Of a stretch of DNA of 64,000 nt, positions 1 to 11,588 are shown piece by piece (the first letter of the stretch is position 1; every line of letters begins with the position of its first letter). A program made the position numbers and the translations under genes. Under the pieces are notes generated by a model, which did no database searches, was not told the origin of the DNA, and saw only the letters and a list, made by a program, of their open reading frames with translations. Origin of the DNA: Desmodesmus armatus (Eukaryota > Chlorophyta > Chlorophyceae > Sphaeropleales > Scenedesmaceae); NCBI GenBank assembly GCA_007449985.2, contig VIIQ02000004.1, forward strand, positions 806,001 through 870,000, in the 5' to 3' direction.

Positions 1-177
1 TTTGCTGCACAACCAGTGCCGGGGCAGCACTGCAGGAATCACTGCACTCCACCCCCGGCGGGCTGCACAGGCCGTGTCGCTGGTGTGCGCTGTGGCAACC
101 ACAACTCAGGTGCAGCTATGTGTAAGACGCTGGGCTTGAGTTAACCAATTGAGCCATTTCTTGCTGCTGTTGTGCAG

Positions 178-3055
178 GAGAGTGGGCAGCCAGTGGAGCG
201 CACCCCGTCAGAAGAGCCAGCTGATGCTGACGAGGAGGAGCAGGAGGAGCCCGCCGCTGCTGACACAGCAGCCGAGGAGGCACCTGCAGAGGAAGCAGCA
301 GCCCCGGCAGAAAACGGTGATGAGCAGCAGGAGGACGAGCAGCCAGCTGCCGGCGCTGCTGCTGATGCTCCTGCAGCAGAGGAAGCTGCAGAGGATGCAT
401 CAGCTGCTGCTGCAGCAGATGAAGAAGGGGAGGCTGCTGCACCGGAGCCAGCAGCAGCTGCTGATGAGGATCCAGAGGCAGCAGCAGGCCCTGCCTCACC
501 AGCACCCAAGCCGGCAGTAGCCGAGAGTGAGGTAGAGGAGGTGTTGGACTTTGAGGGCACCCCTGGGCCAGAGGCAGCCCCAGCAGTGGTTGAGGAGCCA
601 GCTGAGCCAGAAGCAGACTCAGAGGCAGGTGCTGCTGCAGCAATGGATGTGGATGAGGAGGTAGAAGCAGCAGCTGAGGCCCCTGCTGCTGAGGCCCCTG
701 CCTCTGCCAAGAGGGCTTCCCCAGAGCCAGCAGCAGCTGATGAGGAGCAGCAGCAGCAGGCCGACGAGCAGCCCCAGCAGAAGCGCCCAAAGCGCACCCC
801 CATCCCGGCCCCCGAGCCACGCGCCAAGTCTGGCAGCAGCACACCAGCAGCACCGGCAGCACCGGCAGCAGCAGGCAAGGTTGCAGCTAGCGGCAAAGGC
901 ACCACCACACCGGCAGCAGCTGCAGCAGCAGTTGCAGCGGCAGCAGACGGTGACGCAACTGCAGAAGCAGCGGCCAGCGCAGGCAGCAAGCGCAAGCATG
1001 CGCCCATTCCTGTGCCTACAAAGGCACCTGGCAGCCGGCCCCTGAGGCACAGTGGCAGCGGGGTGTCTGGTGATGCAGCTGCAGCAGCTGTGCAGCTGGG
1101 CAGTGCCCCCACACCTGAGCAGGTGCGCTCGGCATTGCCAGACAGGCGGCCTCTCAATGCTTTGTTTACTATGGGCTGAGCTGCATACCCAGCACTGCAG
1201 ACTGCAAGTATGAGTTGCTTTGTGCTTGTTGTCATGCTGCAGCATAACAGCGTGTCCCGGGTGCCGCCGACAGTCCTGCAACAGCCTGCCGCCGTATTGG
1301 GCCATGACATGTGCCCACATTGGGGCAAATGCTGAGTTACCCAGCGCACTGTTATACACACAGCATGTTTGTTGCATGACATTGAGTGTCCAAGGTTGCA
1401 TGTGACACGGTGCATCGTCGCCATTGCAGCACTAGCTGGTTTAATGCGTTGGACGATGCTGCTCTTACATGCTGTGCTGTGGCATGCTGTGACGTGCTGT
1501 GGCGTGCAGGAGGCTTCAGTTGCCAAGGCAGTGGAAGATGCTGGTGACCTGCCAGAGGAGGCCACAGCAGCACTGGTGATCACCGGCCTCAAGCGCCCGT
1601 TCACATCAGCCGCACTCACACAGCAGCTGTCTGAGAGCGGCATTGTCAAAGGTGAGGGCTGCACCCTTGCAGAGCTGCGCCAAGAGCCGCAAATTTATCA
1701 ATCACAAGCCTGGGAAGGGCTTGCTTAGAAATGTTGGACCAATGTATCTTCTTGGTGACGTTGTGGCAGTGATCTCTCTGATTGACCATGTACATATCAC
1801 AGCCACAGCAGGGCGACAAAGCCTGGAGCAGTCACAGCTTCAGACGCAGCCCCCTCCCCCCCTTGTTTGTGTTGTCTCAGGGCCGAAATGCAGCTGTCTG
1901 CCTGTGGCTTCAGGGTGTGTGCTAGCCAACTGACTATGACGTGCTCTGCTGTGCTCTGCTGTGCTGTGGTCAGGGCTGTGGCTAACCCGCTTCAAGGACA
2001 CAGCCTACGTGGTCATGCAGGAGCCCAGCCATGCACATGCAACACGCAAGAAGATGCAGGTGAGGCAGCAAGGTGGTGTCACCAGCACAGTACATGCATG
2101 CAAAGTCCGCGCTGTCAGCAACACTTTTGTGGGGGCAGTGGCTGCTTGCCAGCCCATTCCCACAAACATTACTCAAGTGGTGTATACAAGGGCAGCTGCC
2201 CATTTGAAGCAGGGGGGAAATTGGCCAGACTCCCAGCCCATCTCCTCTATCCTGCTTTGGTGATGCTGAGACTACGCCAAGGCTGCACCAGTACTGCAAT
2301 ACAAAAAACTGCCATGCTGTGTGTGGTTGCAGTGGGAGTGCACCTGGGAATCACTAGAGTGGTGCATTTGGGACCTACTAGACCATCTTACAAGGTGTGT
2401 GTCACCCGTTGTGCTTGTGTTGCAGGGTGTGGAGTGGCCGCAGGCCAGCCAGTCCAAGCTGAAGCTGGAGTTCATCGCTGTAGACATTGCAGAGGCAGCC
2501 ATCAAGAACGAGGAGCCGCCCCCAGCAGCAACCCTCAGGACAGTGCTCAGCGGCGGCCGCCTGGCTAGCAGCAGCAGCCTGCCCTGCCAGGGCTCAACAA
2601 AGGCTGCAGGAGCTGCAGCAGCAGCGGCGGCAGCAGCAGACAAGCCAGCAGCACCATCGGCTGCTGCCGCAGCCGCAGCCGCTCACAAAGGCAGCAGCTC
2701 GCCAGCGCCTGCTGCAGCGGAGGGCGCGCGGCCAAAGATCCTGGACCGCTTGGGTCCCAAGGTAGATGATGACACCATCCCAGAGGACGACGCGGCGCCG
2801 GCAGCAGCAGCAGAGGCAGCGCCCAAGGGGCGGGACCCCCCACCAGCTGAGGAGGAGCCTCTGACCCTGGATGACCTGTTCAGGAAGACCAAGGCCAAGC
2901 CGCACCTGTACTACCTGCCCCTGACTGAAGAGGAGGTGGAGGCAAAGAGGGCCCGGCGGGCAGCAGCAGCAGCAGCAGCAGGCGGCGGCGGGGGTGGCAG
3001 CAATGGCAGGGCAGGCCCACAGCCTGTGGGGCCTGCTGTGCAGGAAGGGCTGTAG
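178..3055 (+). CDS. Acinus-like splicing/ASAP-complex protein, 3' part
   Basis: Four exons read through with matching phases: 178-1122, 1510-1651, 1974-2059 and 2426-3055 (stop TAG). They encode about 600 residues, and the 5' end lies outside the window. The first exon is almost pure acidic and Ala/Pro/Gln low complexity, with small basic patches (KRPKRTPIP). Exons 2-4 build a divergent RRM. LVITGLKRPFT is the first strand (RNP2-like), LWLTRFKDTAYVVM the RNP1-like strand, and GVEWPQ matches the conserved 'HGVKWPQ' turn of animal and plant Acinus. Near the C-terminus LDDLFRKTKAKPHLYYLPL matches the Acinus RSB motif, which binds RNPS1 and SAP18. Known family role: scaffold of the ASAP/PSAP complex at the exon junction complex, in the nucleus. 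Any SAP domain would be upstream. The RRM-plus-RSB pair makes the assignment strong; the exon 1 acceptor at 177 is inferred. Confidence 0.88.
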
Positions 3056-5265
3056 GTGTGAGAGAGCAGCGGACCCGTGCTGAGAGTGCAAGGTGCCTTG
3101 CTTGCTGGTTCTGATATTGCAGATCTCCGCAGCAATGTGTCCAAGCATGATGCAGTCCCAGGGTTTGTGCAGGCTTGCGGCGTTTTTGTGCCTTTGCTGT
3201 GGACGGTGCCTGCAGTACTGCGGGACTTGGCGCCCCCGGCGCATGCTGTTTTCAAGCTGACCTTGACGAGCCGTTTGAAGCCGATTGTAGGGTGAAGCTG
3301 GTGGCCGCTCAGCTGTTGCTTCACTGTTGCGAGGCCCATCTCGCTCTTTGTGACCAATCCTGAGTTTGTTGGGTTGAGATGGTGTGTTCAAGTGTGTGCC
3401 GACAGTGTTGCAGCACCAAGGCTGGCGGTGTGTCGAGCAGATACGGCTGTGCCCACCCATATGCGGCTGCTGTGCATTTGGTGTGCTGCATGTACAGTGT
3501 AGTATGACTGGAGTCCTTCATTGGTCCCAGTTTTTGCGCCCATCATGTCTGCAGTCCCTCCCTGTCTTGATGGTGGAAGGCTGCAGCTGTGACACTGGGG
3601 CTTCCACCGCATCAGGTGCTTGTGTGCTGGTCAGTTGTGCCGAGTCTGCCTGCAGGCTGGTATGATGCTGGTGTTGTTGGTATGCAGTCACATGCACCCT
3701 GCCTTTCTATTTCATTTCTGGCAAGCTACAACACAGTGGGTGCTGTTGAGTCGAATTGCAACATAGATAGCACCTCAGCTGTGCTAGCATGGTTGTGGCC
3801 ACCACTTCTTCAGGAGCTTGACCTGCTGAGCCAACGGTGTAACTGTCGTCACAACCCGCAGCACATAGACATAGAGCTGCCAGGCGGACGTTGCAGTGGT
3901 ACAGGCACAAATGGTGTTCACCAGCCTGGTGCCACCTGCGGCTGGTCCATCTGGTGCCATGATGCTGAAATGAGACCCATAGGAGGCACGCGGGCTGCAG
4001 CCAGTGATGTAGCTGCATCAAGGCACCACAGATGAGGTCTCAACGTCTGGCTGCATCATGCCTTGGAAGTGCACAGAGTTTCAGCTGGCCTGGGCGCCCC
4101 ACAGTGTTGTCAACACACATAGCATGTACACTGTCTGATTGGGATTGGATCCCAATGATTGGGACTGCAGCCTACATGTCATGAAGGCATGGCAGCTGGG
4201 CGCCTGGAGTGAGCTGATGACTGCATCATACCGTTGTTGCATACCATGCTTGTGTGCGGCTTCCCTTGGACATCCAGCTGACCACTGTCTAAGGGGTTAT
4301 TCCAGCCAAAGGGTTTCCTTGTTGGACATTCAAACCAAGGAACCAGCAAGCAGCTGTGAGTGGATGATGTTTCTGAGATAGCAATTAAACGAGTCACTCA
4401 GGGGTGCATTGTAGTAAGATCGCAGAGGCTGAAGCTGCCGTGTCTGTCAACGAATAATAGTTAGTGATGTCACTCAGGGGTGCAGTTCACATGAGTCAAT
4501 GGCACGCAACGGGACCAGAATGCTGTGTTTGCTGTGCTGGCATCCAGGATGACGCCGGTTGCAATGTGGGCTAAAGCACTGCCTGTGCAGTGGTGCTGTG
4601 TGCCATGTCAAGTTGTTGATCAACAACCCTCTCCTGAGGTGTGCAGTCCATGCCAGCATTGATACAAGGGTTTGGCAGATGCATTGCTCAGCCAAATACA
4701 CACAATTGCTCAACCCAATCTCAGGGTTCACAAAGATGGAGCATACCATGGCCAGCTGCCGCGCCACAATCTCTGTGGGTGGCCTGATGCATGCCAAACC
4801 ATGCAGGTACCACATGACCCAAGCCTACTGCTGGGATGCACGTTGGTGGCACAGGAGGCCAACAGAATGGAGGATACAATCACACTTGGCCTGACAAACA
4901 GCTCCATGAGTGCAGCTTGCAGGCGTCTACTCATACACCCAAGCAAAGCATGTAAACCTGATGCGGTCCCAAAAATGTGCTGGGAATAATGGCAACACTG
5001 ACCAGCTGGGTCTTCTGCAGGCAAACCTGCCCTCTATGGGGGGCTTTACGTGATCAGCTGTGCTGGCTGCTTTGTTTGGCAGCCTTAGAACAGCCATCTA
5101 CGGTTCCTGCAACCCTTGCGTGGTTGACGGCAGCCAACCAACTGTTGTCTGAGCTCTGCTGGTCGGGTCATGGGCTGTTGCAACTGCACCTGCCTGCGCC
5201 CGCCTGCAGGGGCAGCTGCCTTGATTGAGCAGGTTCCCGAATCCGCTGACAGCAACAGCTGCTGC
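3056..5265. other. Intergenic, no gene recognised
   Basis: This 2.2-kb stretch lies between two convergent 3' ends, Acinus on the plus strand and the OB-fold gene on the minus strand. No open frame here has family-like sequence or plausible splice partners. A short sequence (CACTCAGGGGTGCA) occurs twice, near 4396 and 4472. It presumably contains both 3' UTRs; a TGTAA, the usual green-algal polyadenylation signal, occurs at about 3837 but is far from the stop. Confidence 0.5.
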
Positions 5266-6092
5266 TCAAGCTGTTGCTGGCTGTGCTGCTGCTGCTGTTG
5301 CTGCATGCTCTGCTGGGATGGTCACCAACTCATACTCGATCAGTGACAGATTGTTGTCAGCCTGCAGGCAGCAGGACCACAGAGGAAGCAATGGACGGTG
5401 TGACAGAGCAAACCAACTTCAAAGGCATCGTAAAGACCAGCACCATTAGCTTGGAGTATGCGCATGCGCTTGCATCTGCGTGGCTGCAATCAAACTGGCC
5501 AGGGGGTTACACTGGGCTGCGGGCTTGCTGACAGGTGTGCCCCTCACCTTGGCTTGGAAGTTGCTGTCCTCCAAGGCCTCCACTTTGCCCCACTGGTCCA
5601 CTGCTAGCCGCATGGAGCCCCTGTACATGTCAATCTTGGCGTTCCTGAGGGTGATGTACTTGCCCTCCTGCGCCAGCTCCACTGCAGGGCACAAACAGGC
5701 AGCACAAAAGAGGCGTTTGGTGACGTCCGAGATCAACTGACTCAGCCAGCCACCGCCAGCCTGCACCAAGCGCACGTACCCTGCTCATTCCTTGCTGTGA
5801 AGACGATCGTGGCCGTCTCGTCGCCAACGATGCACTCTGCCACCTTGATGGGCTGTCCTTTGGGACCCCTGGGACGGTCCACAACTATTTGTGCCTTGAC
5901 CACCTGCGCAGGAGCGTGCAGCACGCGTCCCCAGTTGGTCAGTTGGTCAAGTTGCAGAGGCATGCTGTCTAAGGTGCCTACTGCGAGCCTGCTGGGGGTC
6001 ATTCAGATCACCTTGACATGCAGGTTATGCCCGTGAGTCCCTGGCCTCAGGTCTGCCACCTTCTTGAAGACAGGCTGCTTCTTCTCTGCCAT
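5266..6092 (-). CDS. OB-fold nucleic-acid-binding protein (SOSS-B/At4g28440-like)
   Basis: Four exons on the minus strand: 6092-6012, 5903-5780, 5681-5548 and 5361-5266. All phases agree and give a complete 144-residue protein. It starts MAEKKQPVFKKVADLRPGT and continues through IKVAECIVGDETATIVFTAR, ITLRNAKIDMYRGSMRLAVD and DNNLSLIEYELV. These segments follow in order the small plant single-OB-fold proteins (Arabidopsis At4g28440 type), relatives of the SOSS-B/hSSB single-stranded DNA-binding subunits. Expected role: single-stranded nucleic-acid binding, possibly in DNA-damage response or RNA metabolism; the substrate is not visible from sequence. The C-terminus ends in an Ala/Gln-rich tail. 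The start ATG is the first codon of the conserved N-terminus. It is divergent from the glucose transporter, with 366 bp between start codons. Confidence 0.9.
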
Positions 6093-6458
6093 CTGGCTGG
6101 CTGGTCAGAGTACAAGCGTATAGTGTCCTGTTGAAAAGCCTTGAAAACGACGCAACAGCAAGCAGAACACAACCAACAGCACGAAGTCTACTCTGGACTT
6201 GAAGTCGAGCCGTGATCAAAACAGCCATAACAGTCAGGTTTTGAGAAGCACCTCAGGCGCAAAGCAAGCTTTGTGCTTGGGTTTCTCACATTCACTCCAA
6301 GCACTTCCATTTGGCTGCGAAGGTCACCACGCTGGGCTGGCCCTGTGATCAACTTTCGAAAGTCCGGGAGTCCCGCTACAAGTCGATCTGTGTCCTCGTC
6401 TCTTGCCATCGACATACCAAACCAGCTTCAGGCCGCAGCACTCAGCGGGGCAAGCAGC
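6093..6458. promoter_or_regulatory. Probable bidirectional promoter region
   Basis: 366 bp separate the start codons of the minus-strand OB-fold gene and the plus-strand glucose transporter. Both promoters and 5' UTRs must fit here unless one gene has an undetected upstream exon. No clear TATA box is seen. This is inferred from gene layout only. Confidence 0.45.
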
Positions 6459-9400
6459 ATGCAGCTCGCGCCCAGCCAGAAGTTGGCTTGCCAGACTACC
6501 TCAGTCCCTGCTGCCTCCCGTCGTGTCTCCTGCTTGGCAGCTAGGCCCATGCCAAGCCTGGCCCAGCGCCTCAACCATGATGCACGCATGGCAGCAGCAG
6601 AGGCAGGGCCTGCTGCAGGATCAGTCCAGCTGGCCTCAACTGCCGGTGAGTCAGCATTGGGGCTACCTCCCTGCGTGCATTCATGTGCATTCTTGGCAGC
6701 GTGGGCGATCCTTGGTGTATCGTTTGGCACGGTTGGTTGTGTTTATAAAGTGCATGCACACATATTGCACCTGTAATGATGTGCCCACACGGCCGCAAGC
6801 AAACTCCCCACACAGGCTGGCAAATGCGTACTGCCTCGCACGTGCAGTGTCATCCGTGCACCAGGCTGCATTACATGTGCTGGTAAACAGTGCTCATTCC
6901 CTGATACCCAATCCTGATGGCTTGTTCGTTCTCCACGCCCCACCGCACCCCGCCACTCGTCCCCACCCTCCCCCCAACCAACACCCTTTGACATTACTCC
7001 CGCCCCCCTGCAGGCCTGGTGGCACGTGTGAAGCCTGGTGGTGCCCCTCAGCGCCGTCCACTGACTCCCCTGAGTGCAGCAGCAGGCGCAGCAGGCTCCT
7101 CCTCAGACTCCCCCAACATGAGTGCAGTGCTGATGGCTGTGGGTGTGGCCTGCATGGGCGCATTCGCATTCGGCTACCACCTGGGCGTTGTGAATGGACC
7201 TCTGGAGGCTATTGCCAAGGAGCTGGGCTTTGTTGGCAACCAGGCACTGGCTGGCTTGGTGAGTGGGATCCCAGGCTTTGCTGGTGCAACATGGGCAGGG
7301 CTGATGGTGTCCCATGTGCTGCATGACGGCAGGGCTTTGCTGACCACCTCGCACTAGTGTACTGTTGGTCTGGTGAGTGACGAGCTCAAGCTGCTGTAGG
7401 CTACACTGATGTGACATGGCTGTTGTCAGGGCTGAGCACTCAGGATATGGGCGCTGGGTTTTGTTAGATACCAGGCACTGTTTGGTCTGGTGAGGGAGGA
7501 GTCCTGTGTAGCCCACTCCTTGGTACAGACAACTCATGTTTGCGGCTCTCTAGTGGAACACGGGTGCGCGTTTGTAGTGACTAAGCTCGAGCTTTTGGTG
7601 GGGTTGAGTGGTGAGGTTTGTGGTGACATACGCTGTGCGCCAGGCTGCTCCATGTGAGTGCTTACATAATGTGTGATGATGCTGTGGCAGCGGGTTGCAA
7701 TCATCCCTTCATGACCCTGGCGCCACTCGATGCATCTGCTGTTGCAGAGTGGTTTGTTGATACTTGGTTGTCTGAAGGTGTAGTGAAAGCATGTTATGAG
7801 TTGGTACATCTTTCCCGTCTTTCCCTACCTGCCCTGCAGCTTCTGCTGCAACACACCACCAACCAGTGTAACCCACATAGGTGCAACTTTGGCTGATCGC
7901 ATGAGAAGTGGCAAACACCCTTGCTGGTCGGTCTGCACTGCAGGTTGTGAGCAGCACCCTGGCAGGTGCCGCACTGGGTAGCCTGACTGGTGGTGGCTTT
8001 GCGGATGCGCTGGGACGCCGTGCCTCCTTCATGCTGTGTGCCCTGCCCATGCTGGTGGGGCCCCTGCTGTCTGCCACAGCCACTAGCCTCAACATGATGG
8101 TGGCAGGACGCTTCCTGGCAGGAGTGGCGATTGGGCTCAGCTCAGCCCTTGTGCCACTGTACATCTCTGAGGTACGGCCCGGGAAGGGGGTCAGCTGCTA
8201 GTTTCACTGTACTTGGGCAGTGTTTGTGCCGCGCCCTTCAGCACCGCAGCTTTGGGGTATGCATGCTGTGCTGACATAGGTGTAGGCTGGACCCTGTGCA
8301 GAAAGTAGGGTTATCACAGCATATCATCGAGGGGTTGAGCTCTCGTCTGTGATTTGACTAGTACATGTTTGACTTCCTGGTTGGATCAGTAGCGCATCAG
8401 GGGGACCAGCACAGTACTGGTGTGCAGCAGATTAGACCTGCATGGGGTCACCCACACGGACTGTTGTGCTGGCTGTGCCCTGTCCTGCAGGTTGCCCCCA
8501 CCTCCATGCGTGGCACCCTGGGGTCCCTGAACCAGCTGATGATCTGCCTGGGTATCCTGGCTGCCCTGGTGGTGAATGTGGCACTGCCTGTGACCGCCTG
8601 GAGGACCATGTTCATGCTGGCGGTGGCACCAGCGGCACTGCTGTTCCTGGGTGGGTAGCAAGCAAGAGTAGGGCCAAAGCAGTGGAAGTGTCACCCGCAA
8701 ATGTCCGAAACTCCATCCTATGGAACAGCTCAGTGTGCTTCAACATCAGCACCAGGAACGGCCTGTATTCCATGTGTTGCCTGCACACCATGCGAGCACA
8801 GATTCTCGTGTTGCGAGCGCTGTCTGTATTGATATATGTATTGTACTATCCTTACCCGTGTGCAGGTATGCTGGGCAGCCCTGAGTCACCCGGCTACCTG
8901 GCTGCCAAGGGCAAGCGTGATGAGGCTGTGGCTGTAGCCACCAAGCTGTGGGGGGCCAAGGGTGTGGCACAGCTGGGAGAGTCCGCAGGTGGGTGGCATG
9001 CTGTTCGCTGTAACTGCAACTGTTTTCGCACCAGCAGAGGCGCCATGAGCTGCGCAAAGACAGTGTGCTGTTGTAAAACGGCGGGACATGTGTTGGTGAC
9101 AGCGTGTGAATTCTCAGCAGGGGGACATGCAGTGTGCTGATGTGCTGGTCGGCATACGGAGTGCGGGGGGGGGGGGGGGGGGCATGTGTTGTATGTAACC
9201 TACCTTGGCCAGCCACAGTCAAGCTTTTGCTCTGGTGAGCTACTTCCCACAAACGTCACCACCGACAACAGCGTAGGCGAGTGCAGTGCCAGGCCAGCTG
9301 GGGCCTGCTTGAGACACTCCAAGGGTCATCACATGTGTGCTGTGCTGTGCTGTGCTGCGCTGTGCGCCGTCCTGCAGGTAGCAAGGGTGGTGCCTCTGGT

Positions 9401-11588
9401 GCAGGAGAGAGCCTGCTGAGTGCCACTTACAGGAAGGGTGTGCTGATGGGCTGCCTGCTGTTTGTGTTCCAGCAGTTCAGCGGCATCAACGCCATCGTCT
9501 ACTTCAGCAGCAGCGTCTTCAAGCAGGTGGGGCACAGAGCGTTTGGGCGAACAAGTGTGATGCATGCACACGTATACGTACACATCTGAGGATGACTTTG
9601 CTGTATTGCATGCGCACTTAGGCTCATAGCTCTCCAGAGTGGTGCCAAGCAGGACTGGTGTGATGCGCATAAGTGTGCCGTGCCTTATGTATGGTGCCCT
9701 GATGTTGGTAGTTGGGTGGGCTGCATCACGGGGACTGGAGTACAACCACACCCACAACCCTGCAGCACTGTGGCAGCCGTGCATTTCTACATGCAGTCCA
9801 ATTCGACGGCAAATTGGGCTGCTTGTAGAACTGCACGGCTGCCACAGTGCTGCAGGGTTTTGGGTGCGGTTGCTATTGCTATACTGAGAAGCATCCACTC
9901 GCCTTCCAGTGCCACTGCTTGTCACAAGCAGTGGCACTGCTTGTCACAAGCAGTGGCACTGCTTGTCACAAGCAGTGGCACTGGAAGGCGAGTGGATGCT
10001 TCTTAGTATAGCAATAGCAACCACATGTGCCCTATTGGCTCTCTGGGACAGGTGTGGCACACCCCCTCCTCCAAAGGGGCACCTCCGGTGCCCTGTAGTC
10101 ATTGCTGGACTGCTCCAGGCTTGGGCTGGGAATGCTGGGAACACGCTTCTTTTGGAACAGAAGAAGCGTGTTCCCAGCATTCCCAGCCCAAGCCTGGAGC
10201 AGTCCAGCAATGACTAAAGGGCACCGGAGGTGCCTCTTTGCAGGAGAGGGTGTGCCACACCTCTCCCAGAGAGCCAATAGGGCACGACAAGCAGTGGGCA
10301 CTGGAAGGCGAGTGTGCCATGTTGGTTATGGTGGTAATGGGTTGAATGCTCGCTACTGCTTGCTTAATGCTTTCTTACACCCCTCCTGCTGTCTGTCCTG
10401 TGGTCAGGCCGGTATTGCCTCAGGTGCCCTGGCCAGTGCTGCTGTCGGTGCCACCAACGTGGCCGGTACACTCATTGCCACGAGCCTGATTGAGGGTGCT
10501 GGGCGCAAGCAGCTGCTGCTGAGCAGCTACCTGGGAATGGCCACCACCATGGCCCTCATGGCAGCTGGCTTTGGCATGCCTTCCCTTGCAGGGTACAGGT
10601 GGGTCAACTGGCAGTGCTGCTGCTGTGTGGCACCTGCCGACTTGGTGGCCCTGCTACACAGTCACGCATGGCATATGGCATGTGATGCAAAGTCCATGGC
10701 GGCAAGGTTTGTGCAAAAACTGAGTTGTGTTTGTGCACACGGTCGCAGATACACACTGCAAGCACGCCAGTGCCTAATGTACAGCTGAGCATGCTGTGCC
10801 ACTTGGTTGCACAGCAGCACGGCTGTCATACAACAAGATACCGAATGTTCTGCATCTGATGCCAGGCTCTCTGCTGCTGCTCCTGCGTTCGTGCTGCAGT
10901 GGTGTGATCGCTCTGGTTGGTACCCTGGGTTACATCCTGAGCTTTGCCATTGGTGCTGGCCCAGTCACAGGACTCATTGTGCCTGAGATCAACAAGGAGG
11001 CAGTCAGGGGTGAGATAGGCACTGCATGAGCAAACATGTTGCTGCAGTATGCTGTTTTGCTGCAGTATGCTGTAGAGGGTTCCTACTAACTGCCTCATGT
11101 CCCACCACTCATGATGAGCCACATGCATGTGTCACCTATCGTACTTCCGACGTCTCAATGCAGCCAACATGCCGGCAATCGGCCATACTTGCTGAGTGCT
11201 TTTGCCATGCCACCTGTGCCAATAACAGCGGCCAAGTTGTGGCAGCGTGCACACATGGTCGCATCTACGCCTCTCCGTGCGGCTTGCTATTTCCTCCCTG
11301 CTAACAAGCCATGCTTGGGGGCTTGGTGACATGAGCTGCATGCTTGTGTTCCTGCCTGTGCCCCTGTGCCACGCAGGCAATGCCGTGTCTGCTGCCATGG
11401 TCACCCACTGGGTGTGCAACGTGGCTATCGGCCAGAACTTCATGGCAGCGACCAACACATACGGCATCAGCGCTGTCTATGCCTTCTTTGGCGTGTGCTC
11501 CCTGCTGGCTGCTGCCTACGTGAACGGCAACGTGCCTGAGACCAAGGGCAAGAGCTTCGCAGAGATCCAGGCTGAGATGGACAAGTGA
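6459..11588 (+). CDS. Plastidic glucose transporter (pGlcT-type, MFS)
   Basis: Nine exons with consistent phases: 6459-6645, 7014-7258, 7944-8171, 8491-8650, 8866-8988, 9378-9526, 10408-10598, 10900-11009 and 11377-11588. They give 534 residues, close to plant pGlcT (about 546). The first ~80 residues are rich in Ala, Ser, Gln and Arg with few acids (MQLAPSQKLACQTTSVPAA), like a chloroplast transit peptide. MFS sugar-porter motifs follow in order: FGYHLGVVNGPLE (TM1), GGGFADALGRR, VPLYISE, GTLGSLNQL, SPESPGYL, QQFSGINAIVYFSSSVF, EGAGRK and VPETKGKSF. PESPR is PESPG here, so the usual Arg is missing. Role by family: export of glucose from starch breakdown across the inner plastid envelope. Intron 6 (881 bp) holds three large foldbacks. 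A possible TGTAA poly(A) signal lies at about 11695, some 107 bp after the stop. Confidence 0.93.
9165..9182 (+). repeat. Poly-G run of 18
   Basis: An uninterrupted run of 18 G lies in intron 5 of the glucose transporter. It could form quadruplexes or be a length-variable assembly artefact. Confidence 0.9.
9749..9866. repeat. Foldback 1 in transporter intron 6
   Basis: The left half (CACCCACAACCCTGCAGCAC...) reappears as reverse complement in the right half. The arms are about 50 nt with a few mismatches, around a short loop near 9804-9810. It is the first of three consecutive hairpins in the same intron. RNA from either strand would form a long stem. Confidence 0.88.
9868..10022. repeat. 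Foldback 2 in transporter intron 6
   Basis: This near-perfect inverted repeat starts GGTTGCTATTGCTATACT and ends with its reverse complement at 10022. The arms are about 55 nt with one or two mismatches. The centre is itself built from repeats of CACTGCTTGTCACAAGCAGT, so several alternative shorter hairpins nest inside the long one. Confidence 0.92.
10027..10285. repeat. Foldback 3 in transporter intron 6 (longest)
   Basis: A 259-bp inverted repeat starts GTGCCCTATTGGCTCTCTGG and closes with CCAGAGAGCCAATAGGGCAC. The arms are about 120 nt with scattered mismatches, meeting near 10147-10165 around ACACGCTTCT/AGAAGCGTGT. A further copy of the foldback 2 arm (CAAGCAGTG..GGCACTGGAAG) follows directly at about 10288-10312, so the hairpins share ancestry. 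Confidence 0.92.

Noticed and set aside
116..1664. Long minus-strand frames rich in Leu/Gln or Ser/Ala opposite the Acinus exon
   Set aside because: They are antisense readings of GCA/CAG-rich low-complexity coding sequence. They lack splice logic or family motifs, while the plus strand continues into a recognised RRM.
6740..6752. TTTATAAAG as a TATA box for the glucose transporter
   Set aside because: It lies in intron 1, downstream of the transit-peptide exon, so it is not placed to act as that gene's core promoter.
9901..9990. CRISPR-like direct repeats (CACTGCTTGTCACAAGCAGTG units)
   Set aside because: The units are contiguous palindromes without unique spacers and form the centre of a larger inverted repeat in an intron of a eukaryotic gene.
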